A DNA stretch of 64,000 nucleotides, from positions 14,942,001 to 15,006,000 of the forward strand of contig CP075496.1 of NCBI GenBank assembly GCA_021613535.1. Reading direction: 5' to 3'. This document shows positions 23,001-34,299 of this stretch, piece by piece. The DNA comes from Adineta vaga (taxonomy: Eukaryota; Rotifera). The stretch's first letter is position 1, and each line of letters begins with the position of its first letter. The position numbers were made by a program, and so were the translations under genes. A model generated the notes under the pieces. That model worked only from the letters and a program-made list of their open reading frames with translations. It was not told the origin of the DNA and did not search any database.

Positions 23001-25585
23001 TTTCAAATTGCTTATCATTGCAATCGTGGATTATCCGTTCTTATGTTAAACAATAAAGATTTCGTATGCTTTTGTCCACCTTCATATTATGGGAAATATT
23101 GTGAATTTTATAGTGATCGTTTAACGGTTGTTACTCATTTGAATTATACAAATACTCCCTACTTAGATATCAAAGATGATATAGTGATTTTACAGGTTTT
23201 ATGTGTATTAATTTTTGAAGATGAAGTTATCGATCATTATAGTTTTCGTACAGAACCAGACTGTAATGAGTGTGGCTTTGTGAAAGAGAAATTTTTTCTT
23301 CTTTATTCACGTTCAGAAAATTATTTAAATCATAAAAAAAAACGTTATTTTAATCGTACAGATATTATTGAAAATCAACCATATTCAATTCGTTTCGAAC
23401 TTTATGAATTGAAGAAAACTGAAACAATAGAATTCATTGGTCTTTGGCAATATCCAATTTATTTCGATTATTTACCATCTTTTCGTTTCGCAAAAGTCCT
23501 TCGATTTCCATCTAAATTCTCTAACAATGATCTTTGTTATAATAATTCATGTAATAATCGATCAACTTGTCATCGTATATTAAATGAAAATTCTACCATA
23601 ACATATTTATGTTTATGTCGTGCGCCTTTTTATGGTAAAGATTGTCAATTAATTGATGAAAATTGTTTGAAATATTGTTCACCTAATTCGATCTGTAAAC
23701 CAAAATATCGTGGAATTGTCAATAATAATCAACAACCACTTTGTATTTGTTCGTGGTCATTTTATGGATCAAGATGTTATTTACAATATTCATCGTGTTC
23801 ATCTCAACCTTGTCTAAATAACGGAAGATGTTCCGAAACCATGGATTCAGCTGATCCAATACCTTACATTTGTTTTTGTCAGAATCATTTTTATGGAGAT
23901 CATTGCGAATATGAAGATGTTCATATTCATATTCAGTTAAATGTATCAACTGTTATTCCCATTAATGTTTTAGTATCCGCTGTTCAATACTTAGACTTTA
24001 GTGATACGAGTTATGATTTAATTCTTCGAGAACAAAAAGTATCATTTGGTTTACAACTTGAATGGAACTTTTATTATGGAGAAACGATTGCACCACAATT
24101 TGGTCTTTTATTGATCTATGATAATAATTATCCATTAATGAATCCACAATTCTATTTATTATACGTACAAAATGAAAAAGAAAATATTAATATAATTGTA
24201 CAATTGAATAAACATAATTATTGTGCACATATTTCCACATGGATCAATCAAATGAGTAAGTTTGTCTTTTTTTCTAAAATGAAAACTACTTTTTACATAT
24301 TGAATTATTATTTAGATGATTCTATACCTTTACTTTTTCGTTATCATCGAGTTTGTCGTGAAATTTTGAATCATACTAAAACTATATGTTTTCGTGATGA
24401 TGTTTATCTTTGTATTTGTGATGAAGATTTTTATCGTGCTGAATGTTTTGGTTATGATTTATCTAGTGGTAAATGTTCTTATTGTTTATCAAATGGTTTC
24501 TGTTTAATTGGTGATCTTGAAGATCATGTTAATATGATCTGCTTATGTCCAAGATGTCATTACGGTGAAACTTGTCAATTTTCAAATGAATTATTAAGTT
24601 TTACATTAGATTCATTGATCTTAAATGATATGTATTATCATCGAACACTCGCCTCTATAGTTTATATCAGTATTGCGACAATAATATGTCTCATCGTTTT
24701 TTTAACAATTTATGTAGTTTTTTAACATTTATTCGTTCAAAACCTCGTCGTTTTGGTGTAGGTAATTATCTTCTTCTTGTTGCCATTATTAATCAATGTT
24801 CTCTTATATGTCTTCTTCTTAAATTTATTCATATTATTCTCTACAGTACTGGTACACTTGTCAATCATATAAGTTTAAATTTATATATATGTAAAATAAT
24901 TTCTTATCTTCTTTCGGTTTTTACTCGAATTACCTATTGGTTAACTAGCTTGGTAACTATCGAACGGGTTTGCATCGCTATTTTTCTTACGCCAAGAATA
25001 ATAAAGAAATCAAAAATAGCTCTTTCTTTGAGTTTATTTGTTGGTTTAGTATTGGTTGTGATGCATATTCATGAAGTTTTGTATTATAAAACTTTTATTG
25101 ATCGATCTGCGACATTAAAGCAAATTGCTATATGTACTACAGATTATCAAGATGTTCGTTTAAAAACATACAATCGTATAAATATTTTTCTACATCATTT
25201 TGTTCCATTTCTAATTCAATTACTTTCAATTAGTATTCTTATTATTGAAACTACACGTAGTCGTCTACGCGTTACTAATAACATTAACAACAATAACAAC
25301 AATACATGTCTTACTATTTTTAAACGAAAATTTCAAATGAATAAAGAACATTATTTTACTCCATTAATTATTATTTTTAGTGCTTTACCACAAATTATCT
25401 TTTCATTTGCTTATGGTTGTACTGATTTGAATGAAGGATGGAGAAAATATACATTATTAACAACATATCTATTATCATATTTACCACAAGTATTAGGATT
25501 TATTCTATATGTTTTACCATCACAAGCATATACACAAGAATTCCAAAAGACAATTGTAGGTAAATTATTATCGAAGACATTATGA
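20052..25585 (+). CDS. Giant LDLa-EGF-7TM mosaic receptor
   Basis: Exons 20052-20709, 20761-22146, 22197-22560 and 22589-25585 give roughly 1,800 residues if one base is allowed for in a T7 run (24697-24703). The ectodomain alternates LDL-receptor class A modules (CDNGQCIPDEYWMD then HECMDHSDE; CINPEWIC then WDCSDGSDE; CNGHKDCQYGEDEYTC) with at least five EGF-like modules (CLCRAPFYGKDC, CICSWSFYGSRC, CFCQNHFYGDHC and others). Seven membrane spans follow, starting at about 24650, with VTIERVC in the DRY position and GFILYVLPSQAY near the last span. It is probably a plasma-membrane chemosensory or adhesion receptor. The third intron would be only 28 bp, with phases closing. There is no signal peptide at the first ATG, so the 5' end is uncertain. 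A true frameshift would separate ectodomain from 7TM. Confidence 0.8.
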
Positions 25586-25966
25586 AAAGACAATACTCTA
25601 TTCAAAGTATTTTATCATAAAAGATAAAATTAAATATTTCCTTGATAACAAAAAGAAGTTGAATATATCAAATATATATTACAGATTACTAATATTTACA
25701 CTAATAATTATTGTGGCAATATTTTTACTTTCGTAGACGAACATAGTTTTTGTATTCACCCACTTAAGAAATAGTTTTAAATTTCTTGTTGATATGAAAA
25801 TCTATTATTCCGTAATAATTCAAAAACAAATATTTTATAACTTTTCTGTCCAAAATATGAGTGTTGTATAGTATGTGCTTTCATTATCGTAACTCACATC
25901 AATCTTATGAAATTTGATTCAAAATTTTCTTATTTGTAACAGTACTATAAATATGCGAAAAAGACC
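25586..25966. other. Intergenic between convergent genes
   Basis: AT-rich, 380 bp between the 3' ends of the receptor and the RBR ligase. I see nothing further in it. Confidence 0.4.
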
Positions 25967-26936
25967 TTATTCTTCATCATAAGGTGCATAATGTTTACAA
26001 TTTGGATGATGTCGATGATTTCCATCTTGTCGTATGCGTTGATAATCTGCTAAACAAGACCAACAAAATTCATAATGACATTTAACACAAATCATATGAT
26101 CACAACCATCATTTTTTTCGATTTGAAATGGACAATTAGGACATTTTTTTGAATTTTGAATAATCCATAATCGACTAGCTTCATCATTAGCATTAGTTAT
26201 CATATCATATTCTGGACATGTTAATCCATTATGCCATTTAACTTTATGAATAAAACAAGTTTTTTGATGACAATAAAAACAAGTAACAATATTATTTCCT
26301 TCTCCACCATCATTTAATTGTCCCATACCACAAGCAGGATTTGAACACCAAATAAAATCATTCATTTGTTCTAATTGTTGATGAAAAATAAATCGTTCGT
26401 ATCTATCAAAAAGTCTCTTATCTGCACTACGACGAAGAATATCTTTAACTATTTCATAATCAAGTTGAATATTACAATCGAGTTCAGGACATCGAACATC
26501 ATCTCGACATGTTTCTTCAAAAGCTTTTTGAACATAATCAAACACACATGTAGTACATATAGTTTGACGAGTATGTCGACAATCAGCAGTTAATGGAGAA
26601 CCAAAATCATATGGAAACTTTTCATTATAACATACTTGACATATCTGACGCACGAAATTAGGCAATGCTCTACGTAAAAAATATCCGAACAATGTGAGAA
26701 TTTAAGAAAAATGAAGTCCACCACGTAGAACGAAAGACTTACTCAATCGATGAGATATCTTTTCTATAATATATACCTTTCGTGTGATGTTGACGATGTA
26801 AATGGAGAAACTATTGGCAGCAAATGTATTCTAGTCGGATTTCTTCTATATTTTGCTATACAACAGATGATTATTGCAAAAATTATTGAAATTACAATTA
26901 AACAGAGAATTGCTATACCAACTATATAGTCAGGTT
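25967..26936 (-). CDS. Membrane-anchored RBR (RING-IBR-RING) E3 ubiquitin ligase, 5' incomplete
   Basis: Exon 26669-25967 carries RING1 (CQVCYNEKF through CPELDC), the IBR (WCSNPACGMGQL, CFYCHQKTCFIHK) and RING2 (CPNCPFQIEKNDGCDHMICVKCHYEFCWSCL). The RING2 cysteine in NDGCDHM is the expected thioester-forming residue. RBR enzymes take ubiquitin from an E2 and hand it to substrates. The frame has no ATG at its 5' end. Splicing across 26776-26670 joins it in phase to exon 26936-26777, which encodes DYIVGIAILCLIVISIIFAI, a clean membrane span, and a basic juxtamembrane tail. The TM exon itself starts at an acceptor (CTATAG), so at least one more 5' exon is missing from my model. The product would put the catalytic part on the cytosolic face of a membrane. 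Confidence 0.8.
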
Positions 26937-27917
26937 CTATAGAAAAAAAGAATTTATTCGTATTTGATTATTAATGAAATAATTTACGAAGTGTTAATAG
27001 ATGATCCATTGATTGTTTAACAATAAATATATTATAATGTAGTTATAAAGTTAACTTTTCGTTTTGTTACTTTACATCATTCTTCGTATGTCTTTTTTTA
27101 TTTATTTAAAAGATAACGTAAGAAATACTTCAGTGAAAAGTAGTTGGTTTATTCCAAACAGTAAAGAAACAAAAACAATACACAATGAGAAATAAGAAAA
27201 AGACTATACTATATTTAAATGATCGATATAATAATTGAAATGATTAGTATCGAAATTATCAGTAGAAAATAAACATAATTAAGTGGAAATATTATAAACA
27301 ATTTCTAAAAGCTGACTCATTGATCTAGATGATGATCATCACAGGTAGAATTTTGACAAAGAACCTAGAGAATTTGTTAAAAATGACTAATACACGAGTT
27401 ACTGGTATTGTAAAACGAAAAATACTAAAAAAAATTCTGCGAAATTTTTATTAACAAGAATCTTCCCAAAAATATCGCAGAAAGTACTTTTGTCCAATAG
27501 ATTCTTATGAGGTAGGAGTTCAGGAATCAGTTCCCCATCTTGAGGGTGCTTTCATATTATCTTTTCAACCAAAGTCACACACTCACATAGAGAAGTGCGT
27601 TGCGAAGAAGAAAGAAAAGAAGGTTTTGTTTTCGTTATAAACCTCTTTAATTTTTTTCAAAAAAATGTCTCGTGATTTTAAAAAATTCAACTTCTTGACA
27701 ATCCTTGAATCGAACGTGTTTGATTATGATGCTATATAGTCATAAAAAAGCACTTGGAATTTTTACACAGTGGATTTTTTTCAATAATATTTAATCTGTA
27801 TTTTTGTCGTTCTTTTCTTTTAACTATATAAATGAGATTCATATTGCGCTAACTTAGTTACATTTTATTCTTTTCATTCTAATAGATATATCATAATTTC
27901 TGTCTATAGTTTTACAT
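26937..27917. other. Intergenic between divergent ubiquitin-related genes
   Basis: This should contain the 5' exon of the RBR gene and both promoters, but I could not place them. A half copy of the hairpin family (CATCTTGAGGGTG) lies at about 27536-27548. Confidence 0.35.
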
Positions 27918-28163
27918 ATGGCCTTAGTCATCAAACGTCTAACAATTCAATATAGTCAGCTTTTAAAAGATCCAACTCGTTTATGTTCTGCACAACCAAA
28001 AGATTTCGATAAAGATATCACTTATTGGATTGGATATCTCGATGGACCAGAACAAACACTTTATGATGGTGGTCGATTCTATCTCACTATTAATTTTCCA
28101 TTCGATTATCCATTTAAACCACCTCAAGTTCGATTTACTACACCAATTTGTTTACGAAATTAA
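27918..28163 (+). pseudogene. Truncated ubiquitin-conjugating (E2) fold
   Basis: The 81 residues match the N-terminal half of an E2: the first helix (ALVIKRLTIQYSQLLKDP), then WIGYLDGPEQTLYDGGRFYL, then the signature FPFDYPFKPPQVRFTTPI. The frame stops (ICLRN then TAA) just before the HPN box and active-site cysteine. About half the domain is missing and I found no following exon. The fragment could therefore not conjugate ubiquitin. It is either a pseudogene, an incompletely recovered gene, or a UEV-like non-catalytic relic. A splice-acceptor-like CTATAG lies 9 bp before the ATG. Confidence 0.65.
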
Positions 28164-28889
28164 ATGATGTATAAAATCTGCATCTTTTTCATTACATAGG
28201 CTCTATTTAAAATAATTTATAGAAAATCTAAACTTATATCCTTTAACATGTACGATCATCGTATGTTGTGTGCATCATCAGAGGGTGTAGGTGGGTGTAT
28301 GTGTCTTTTTCACTCACACCCACACCCCACACTCTCAAGCTTTTGAAATAATAGATACAAAAAAGAGCAATAATAAACAGAAATTTTAAATTAAAATTAA
28401 AGAAAAATCCAGAAGATACTTTAAAGTTTTTTATTGATTTCTTTTATCAATAAATTAACCAAAATATCCTGATTGTTATTATTTATATGTCCCTGTAATT
28501 GCTGATCTTTTTATTAAAATTCTTTATAAAGATTATTAAATATTTCCGTACAATAGCGGCACTTCTGAATATATCAACACTCATATATATATACATATAT
28601 TAGATACATCAAAGAGGCCTTTCTTTCTCTCTGATTGGTGATTTAACGTCTAATGTAAATGTTTATTGTTTTAAAATAGAATAAAATCGATTCATTTTTT
28701 CTCTGTCGAGTAATTCAACGTTTCGAACCAAACTTAGAATTCTTTGTGAAGATAATGTTAGTATTTTTTGTTAAAGGGAGAAAGGAATATAAAATATTTA
28801 CTATCTAACCCTTGTCTTTTTAAATTATAAATGATATTTTGATTTCTTTAGATCTTCATTTACTTTCTGATTCACAGTAGTAGAAAAAA
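28164..28889. other. Intergenic with a hairpin element
   Basis: Holds the hairpin at 28281-28338 and otherwise AT-rich sequence. No second half of the E2 fold was found here in any frame. Confidence 0.45.
28281..28338. repeat. Telomere-like hairpin element, copy 2
   Basis: The G-rich arm GAGGGTGTAGGTGGGTGTAT (28281-28300) faces the C-rich arm CACCCACACCCCACACTCTC (28317-28336), with a 16-bp loop between them. It lies about 120 bp after the stop of the E2-like frame. Confidence 0.75.
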
Positions 28890-30357
28890 ATGACCGTCGA
28901 AACTTATACAATCTATCCTACCAGCAAATACAATCGTCCACCTGCACCATCAACAATAGCACTTCATGGTCTGGATCTTCTCAGTCCTCCCATACAAATT
29001 CGCAATCATCGTTTCTACCACCACCCGACCAGTACTACTACTGATGTGATCGATAAACTGAAATCTTCTCTTGCCGAAGCACTCGAATTGTATCCACCAG
29101 TTGCAGGAACTGTACGAGTCAATGAAAAGAACGAAGTGTATATTGCAATGGATGCCGAAAATATCTTGGGTACACCGTTTTTGGTCGAAATGAAAGACAC
29201 GCCGTATGTAGGTGATACAGAGGATCTATCTGCTCGAATTGGCTTGTTGTTACCTCCATTATCAAGCACGTTAGCAGTGAAAGTAACTCAAGTAATATAA
29301 AATACTCTCATATATGCTCTTTTTTTCAATACGGATTTTTCTCTCTCTATAGTTTTCCTGTGGAACCATAGCAGTAGCCTCTTCTATGCATCATCAAGTA
29401 GCTGATCTACGTGGTTTACTCGATTTTCTTGAACTCTGGGCTCAACTCGCTCGAGGTGAACCTATCGATTTTACAAAAATTCCAGATGATTGGTCTCGTA
29501 ATCCTGGTCGATTTTTTCCTGGTTTGATCGTAGAATTATCATCACCAACACCTCCTCCTCCTCCACCTCCATTCATGGTTCTTCCTGTTCCGACAACAGG
29601 ACCATCTTCATATTTACTGGCGCCATCAGATATTACAAGATGGAAATTTACCAAAAGCGCTATGGAACGATTAAAAAATGATTTCTCGCCTTCGGATGCT
29701 TCTTCTTCCAAAGAACACAAATCTGATCTATGGATTTCATCAGGTGATGCGCTTGCTGCTCTTCTTTGTGGTGTTATTACACGTGCTCGTGAAAATGCAA
29801 AAGTGGCAAGATTGGAAGGAAGATCTAGTTTGGAGTCACAAACCGAAGAAATTGCGATGGCTGCCAATGGTCGAGATAGAGCTCCCCAAGGAAACATGTC
29901 TAATGGACAATACTTCGGAAACTTTAATACTCTCTGGAGTGCCACTATTTCTCGTTCCGATTTACTATCTCTCACTTGTGAATCAGCTTCTCGTGTTGCT
30001 CTTGGGATAAGAAATAGTTTAAACCTTCAACTTTCTCCAGAAGCCATTGCTCGCAAGATTGCATTCTTCGAAGATCCGCAAAACATCAAACCACCTGGTC
30101 GTATTGCTTGGTCAGCAGATATTATATTGACCAATTGGTGTCGATTTGATTTACAAGGTCCAAAATTAGATTTTGGTTGGGGAAAACCTTTTTGTGCAAC
30201 GGCTGGTGCTGGTGGTACTTATCCACCTGGATACTCCATCATGACTCAAGAGAAGAGTTCCGGAGATGTTTTTATTTTGATAACAGTGGAACAAGAAGGA
30301 GCGGATGGTTTAAAAGCTGATTCATTGTTGAACAAATATGCAACATTGGTATTATAG
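28890..30357 (+). CDS. BAHD-family (HXXXD) acyltransferase
   Basis: Exons 28890-29291 and 29353-30357 join in phase to 468 residues, typical of plant and fungal BAHD acyl-CoA transferases. The catalytic HxxxD is H148-Q-V-A-D152, in SSMHHQVADLRG; the structural DFGWG motif begins at D407 in LDFGWGKPF. These enzymes move acyl groups from CoA thioesters to alcohols or amines of small molecules. They are abundant in plants and fungi but not a normal animal family, so acquisition by transfer is likely. The coding sequence is less AT-rich than its neighbours, and a proline run (PTPPPPPPPF) sits in the interdomain region. There is no signal peptide. The single 61-bp intron shows adaptation to host splicing. 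The substrate is unknown. Confidence 0.85.
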
Positions 30358-30832
30358 ACAATATATCTATTTTTTCATGTTAGGATATCTTCTCTTTATC
30401 TCCTTTCTTCTTTATGCGCTTAACATATTAATACATGTGTAGCTTTTTTTGTCTTTTAAATAAAATAAACATTCTAAACTTATACGAAACATCTTTTATT
30501 TAATAACTATACACTGAAAAAATTAACCCAGATAAAGTTTAAATCAAAGTTTTATTCAGTTCCATATTCTATTCTTATGCCTGAAATAATTTGTACTTTT
30601 TAAAAGAAAACAAAAAAAATCAATCAATCATATTCACAAATCACCATGCAACTAAAGCTAAATGTGGAGAGAGGATCAATGAGTTTTCCTTATCCATCTA
30701 AACTCATACCCACGCCCTTCAATCTTTACTTCACGTCTGTAATCGAAAACTTCTTGAAAATATGTTTTTTTCTTTTTCTTTTTCTTAAACATTATTTTTC
30801 TCTAATTATATTGAAGTAAGGATTAAAAGATA
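30358..30832. other. Intergenic between convergent genes
   Basis: AT-rich. AAATAAAATAAAC near 30457 could serve as the acyltransferase polyadenylation signal. A weak C-rich hairpin-family arm, CTCATACCCACGCCC, lies at 30703-30717. Confidence 0.4.
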
Positions 30833-31441
30833 TTAAATTTTATTATTGATCATATACATCGGTGCATCAGGAGTATTCACTTTTCCTCTTTTACAACAAA
30901 AGCGTCTTACGATAATTAAAGATATGATAACAACATGAAGAATATAATTAACAATCAAAAGAACAAAAGCAGATCTAAATAATTCAGATTGACAATATGT
31001 ATTTGCATCAGTTGGATTATCTCCTTGAACACCATTTACTTTTGCATCAAATATCCAAACTGAACCTGTAATTAACCAAGAAAAACTAAATAAAAATAAA
31101 CTTAATGTTGAAACAAGAATAATAACAAGAATAATAACTCCAATTGATTTATATTCTTCTAAATCACGAGAAAAATGATATCGTACATTAAATATTCCAA
31201 TAATCGTAAAAAGAATTATTATAATATGAACTGAAGCATGAACAATCATATAAATCGGTATCATTGGTTGTATTGGACATTGATTAAAATATTCTATTGC
31301 AAATTTTAAATGAATTATAGATACAATAATTCCTAATAGAATAACAATGAAATGAAATTTTCGCGAATAGAAGTCAATCGCTTTTTGAAGCCAAATGGAA
31401 CGTGATAATAGTGGAGAAATTCCATTTGATGATCGAATCAT
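30833..31441 (-). CDS. TMEM272-like four-span membrane protein
   Basis: A single-exon 202-residue frame from an ATG. Four hydrophobic spans lie at about residues 31-50, 64-86, 103-127 and 155-178. A CPIQPMIPIYMIVHAS motif between spans 1 and 2, a W-I-F-D-A patch after span 3, and TYCQSELFRSAFVLL leading into span 4 match the layout I associate with the TMEM272 family. Function is unknown. A basic tail (RRFCCKRGK) follows the last span. The assignment rests on the motif pattern. Confidence 0.65.
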   Translation of the reverse strand: MIRSSNGISPLLSRSIWLQKAIDFYSRKFHFIVILLGIIVSIIHLKFAIEYFNQCPIQPMIPIYMIVHASVHIIIILFTIIGIFNVRYHFSRDLEEYKSIGVIILVIILVSTLSLFLFSFSWLITGSVWIFDAKVNGVQGDNPTDANTYCQSELFRSAFVLLIVNYILHVVIISLIIVRRFCCKRGKVNTPDAPMYMINNKI

Positions 31442-32210
31442 TGTTTGAATTTGAAATTGAAGAATTTAATTTAAATAAACATCAGTTAGATGATCCTAAG
31501 AATACAAATTTTGTATATCGTAAAATAAATTCTTTCAAATGAACATTTTCTTCATTTTATTTGAATTATATTTGAGAAGAATGATTATGTTTATTCTAAG
31601 AACGTACTTTTTTCTTTCGAAAGTTCTTTCAATGACCCAAATGCACTTTTTTTCTCGTTCTTTTTATTTATACGACAAAAATAAAGTCATCCCTTTCTCA
31701 TTATATTCTTTTTTCAACGTCATCTATGATGAAAGAAGGAGGAAAACGCTCTACTTTACATTTCCATCGGAAGAAACGTACGTCATTGAAAATAAACGAG
31801 AGCTAATTCATTTTCTTCCTTCTCTCAAGTTTATTTTTGTACTTGTTCTTCCGATAATCAACGTGTTTACATGTCCAGAAGGTTTGTGGGTTATGTTAAA
31901 CTTAACAATAACCTAATCTAGAACATATGAACTACATTATAAGAATCTTTTCTTTCTTAAATAACCAATGAATTTTTTTACTGAGAAAAATGTCAGCTAC
32001 AAATTAATAATTGCGAAAGTTACAACTTTTTTTGACTTTTTATGCGAGAGAAAAAGCATATTTTTTCAGAAGGTTCGGAGGATTTTATTCCCTCGACTGT
32101 AAGGAGGGTCATATGAAAAAAATAGTTTGTCTGTTTGTAAATTTGTGTTAGGGTCAAAGGTCAAAAAAACATTTTTTTAAAAATGGTCGCGAACGTTGAA
32201 AACTGATAGT

Positions 32211-32270
32211 AGGATGGGTGGGGTGTGTGTGAGTGGTGGGTGAAATCTTGTGGGTGTGGGTGTGGGTACG
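32211..32270. repeat. G-rich telomere-like tract
   Basis: The plus strand reads GGATGGGTGGGGTGTGTGTG, then, after a short gap, TTGTGGGTGTGGGTGTGGGT. All G-runs are on one strand with no C-rich partner arm. The second block is three units of TGTGGG. It could form a G-quadruplex, or be a remnant of telomeric DNA inserted at a break. Confidence 0.7.
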
Positions 32271-32735
32271 AGAAAAATTTCAATGGTTTTCTTGTTTTTA
32301 AAGTTGCTAGATCTATTGGTCTTACTATGAGCACGCGAAAAATACCTCTGTTTTACAGGCGAGGGTAAAGTGAGTCGGCGCGACGAGCGTTACTTGTGAA
32401 TTATTGTTTATATTTGCTTTAGATGTTTATTGATGAATATATTGAATGAAAGTCATTTGTTTCTCAATATATTTGTATCAGAATTGTTGTAAACATGACT
32501 AAAATTATTCTGCTATGACAAGATGCAACTGCACCTGCATGCATCGTGTTTATAGTAAAAGAAAATATAATGAACATTTGAAGTGAATCTTAAAAATCAC
32601 AAATTGACATATTTATTATACTAAATGTGAGATTAGTATAATTTGATGTTTCATCGAAAACAAATGCAAGTTCATCACGAATTGACGGTTAACGAAGAAA
32701 GAAAAAATATATGAGAGGAAAAAATCGAAACGGGA

Positions 32736-32785
32736 TTTGAGGATATGGGTGTGGCTGAATACAAGATACTCACATTCACCCTATT
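32736..32785. repeat. Telomere-like hairpin element, weak copy
   Basis: TTGAGGATATGGGTGTGGCTG is followed by ACTCACATTCACCCTATT. The arms are only partly complementary, so this looks like an aged family member. Confidence 0.45.
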
Positions 32786-33173
32786 ATGATACTAGTTAAA
32801 GTATGATCAACTAGTATAGAAAAATAGAGCTTCATTTTCTCTATCAGTCTGTGTAGAAAGAAAATTTCTCTAAGTGCATTTTAGAGTAAAAGGGGATCAG
32901 TGTCACTACTTTTGGTATGCTCTAAGTAGCTCTTAATATATAGAGACATTTTGTTGTGATACAACTATACTTGACGAAAGATATAAATTTATTCAAAATT
33001 ATAGCTAATGAACCGCGATAAAGTGCGGTATTGATAAGTCTAAATATCAAAAATACTATTGAAATTCAGTTTATATTTGAATCTATATGTTGAAATACAT
33101 ATTTGTTGTTAGTTAACTGTGAAAAGTGGAAAATAGCTAGTGGTAAAATCATTTATGATGATTTAATAAACGG

Positions 33174-33326
33174 AAAAAAGGTTTATGAATTTGCAACGTA
33201 TAAAGAACGCTTTTGTACCGTATTTGAGAAAGTTATGAATCTTTCTTTTTTTTTGATTTACTGAACACTTCGAAAACGAAAAAATGGTTTATTATACGTT
33301 GCAGATTCATAAACCCTTATTTTTTA
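33174..33326. repeat. Inverted-repeat element, MITE-like
   Basis: GGTTTATGAATTTGCAACGT (33179-33198) is mirrored by ACGTTGCAGATTCATAAACC (33296-33315), flanked by A-rich and T-rich ends respectively. The arms are about 35 bp, the loop about 80 bp. No coding content. Confidence 0.6.
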
Positions 33327-33532
33327 CAGTGTATAATAAATATATCTCGATTTTATCAATCAGAAAAGAAACATTGATGGGAATATTATCGCAAGAAATC
33401 GTCTTAATTACTCAGCAGTGTCCAAGTTCCGTGAATTACGAACTCTTGAAGAATCCTGAATCCAAAATTATATTAATAACCACACAACTACATCAAATTA
33501 CTACGAATCTAACTACAAACAGAATCCAAGAA

Positions 33533-33634
33533 GCCCAAGGAGGGTGTGGGTGTGGGTGGGTGTGGGTATGTGTAGGTGTAAGTGAGAGTAAGGGTGGAGA
33601 TACAGTAAGAACCAACCGCACCCAGACCCTCAAG
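33533..33634. repeat. Telomere-like hairpin element, long copy
   Basis: The G-rich left arm begins CCAAGGAGGGTGTGGGTGTG and continues in TGTGGG-like units to about 33596. The right arm CGCACCCAGACCCTCAAG ends at 33634. It is the longest G-rich arm in the window. Confidence 0.75.
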
Positions 33635-34299
33635 AAAATATTCAATGCGAATGAATCGGTTTATTGTAAAGAATGCGAAAACTTATCTAGAACAAATAGA
33701 ATTTGAAAGAGTAGACAGCAACCATCTAGATTTTCTATTTGAAAAGAAGCAACAACAGCACATTCTTTTGATAGAGTATGTATCTATCGTTGAACTTCAA
33801 CTTAATGAAAACAATATCATTATTCATTTTCGCGGCAAACTGTCATCGACCGTTCATCCGCAAATTTCGGTCACATATGAAAAAAGTCGGCACACAACTA
33901 ACAACATCCATCGATAACACTTAGTATCGACATCATCCACAGCTGATCAGAGGAACAGTGAAACTAATTTAATTATCACCATCTGCGTTCAATTGAATCA
34001 GTCGCTGTCTATATATTCGCTATTTCTATTTCTTTAGTCTAGTATGCGATGCTATAATTAAATTGTCGTGTTCACATTCCGTTTATCTTCAGAATTCATG
34101 CATACAAAAGTGTGATAATATAGCATGGAAAATATGAAATTCGACTTGTCTTTACAATAAAATAGTGATCGAAAGGTACTAGTCTCTTATTGTCGGCATC
34201 GTTTCGTCAACGAATAGATTCAAGAAAACGTAAATATACTTGACTAAAATTGGAAATCGTATGTATTGCAATATAAAAAGAATTCGTTATTTCTTTTAG

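Larger units (their letters stand above)
31442..34299. other. Gene-free stretch, 2.9 kb, G-rich and inverted repeats
   Basis: No gene was supported. It contains a G-rich telomere-like tract (32211-32270), two hairpin-family members (32736-32785 and 33533-33634) and an inverted-repeat element (33174-33326). The 125-codon frame at 31539-31916 is hydrophobic and AT-rich but has no motif. TTCTTTTAG ends at 34299, directly before the exchanger start codon. Confidence 0.5.

Noticed and set aside
29442-29975. 177-codon minus-strand frame
   Set aside because: Shadow of the BAHD acyltransferase exon, whose motifs are on the plus strand.
31539-31916. Plus-strand 125-codon membrane protein
   Set aside because: Hydrophobic because the DNA is AT-rich; no motif and no start context; lies in the promoter area of the TMEM272-like gene.
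32211-32270. True chromosome end
   Set aside because: The tract is only about 60 bp and ordinary sequence with genes continues on both sides.
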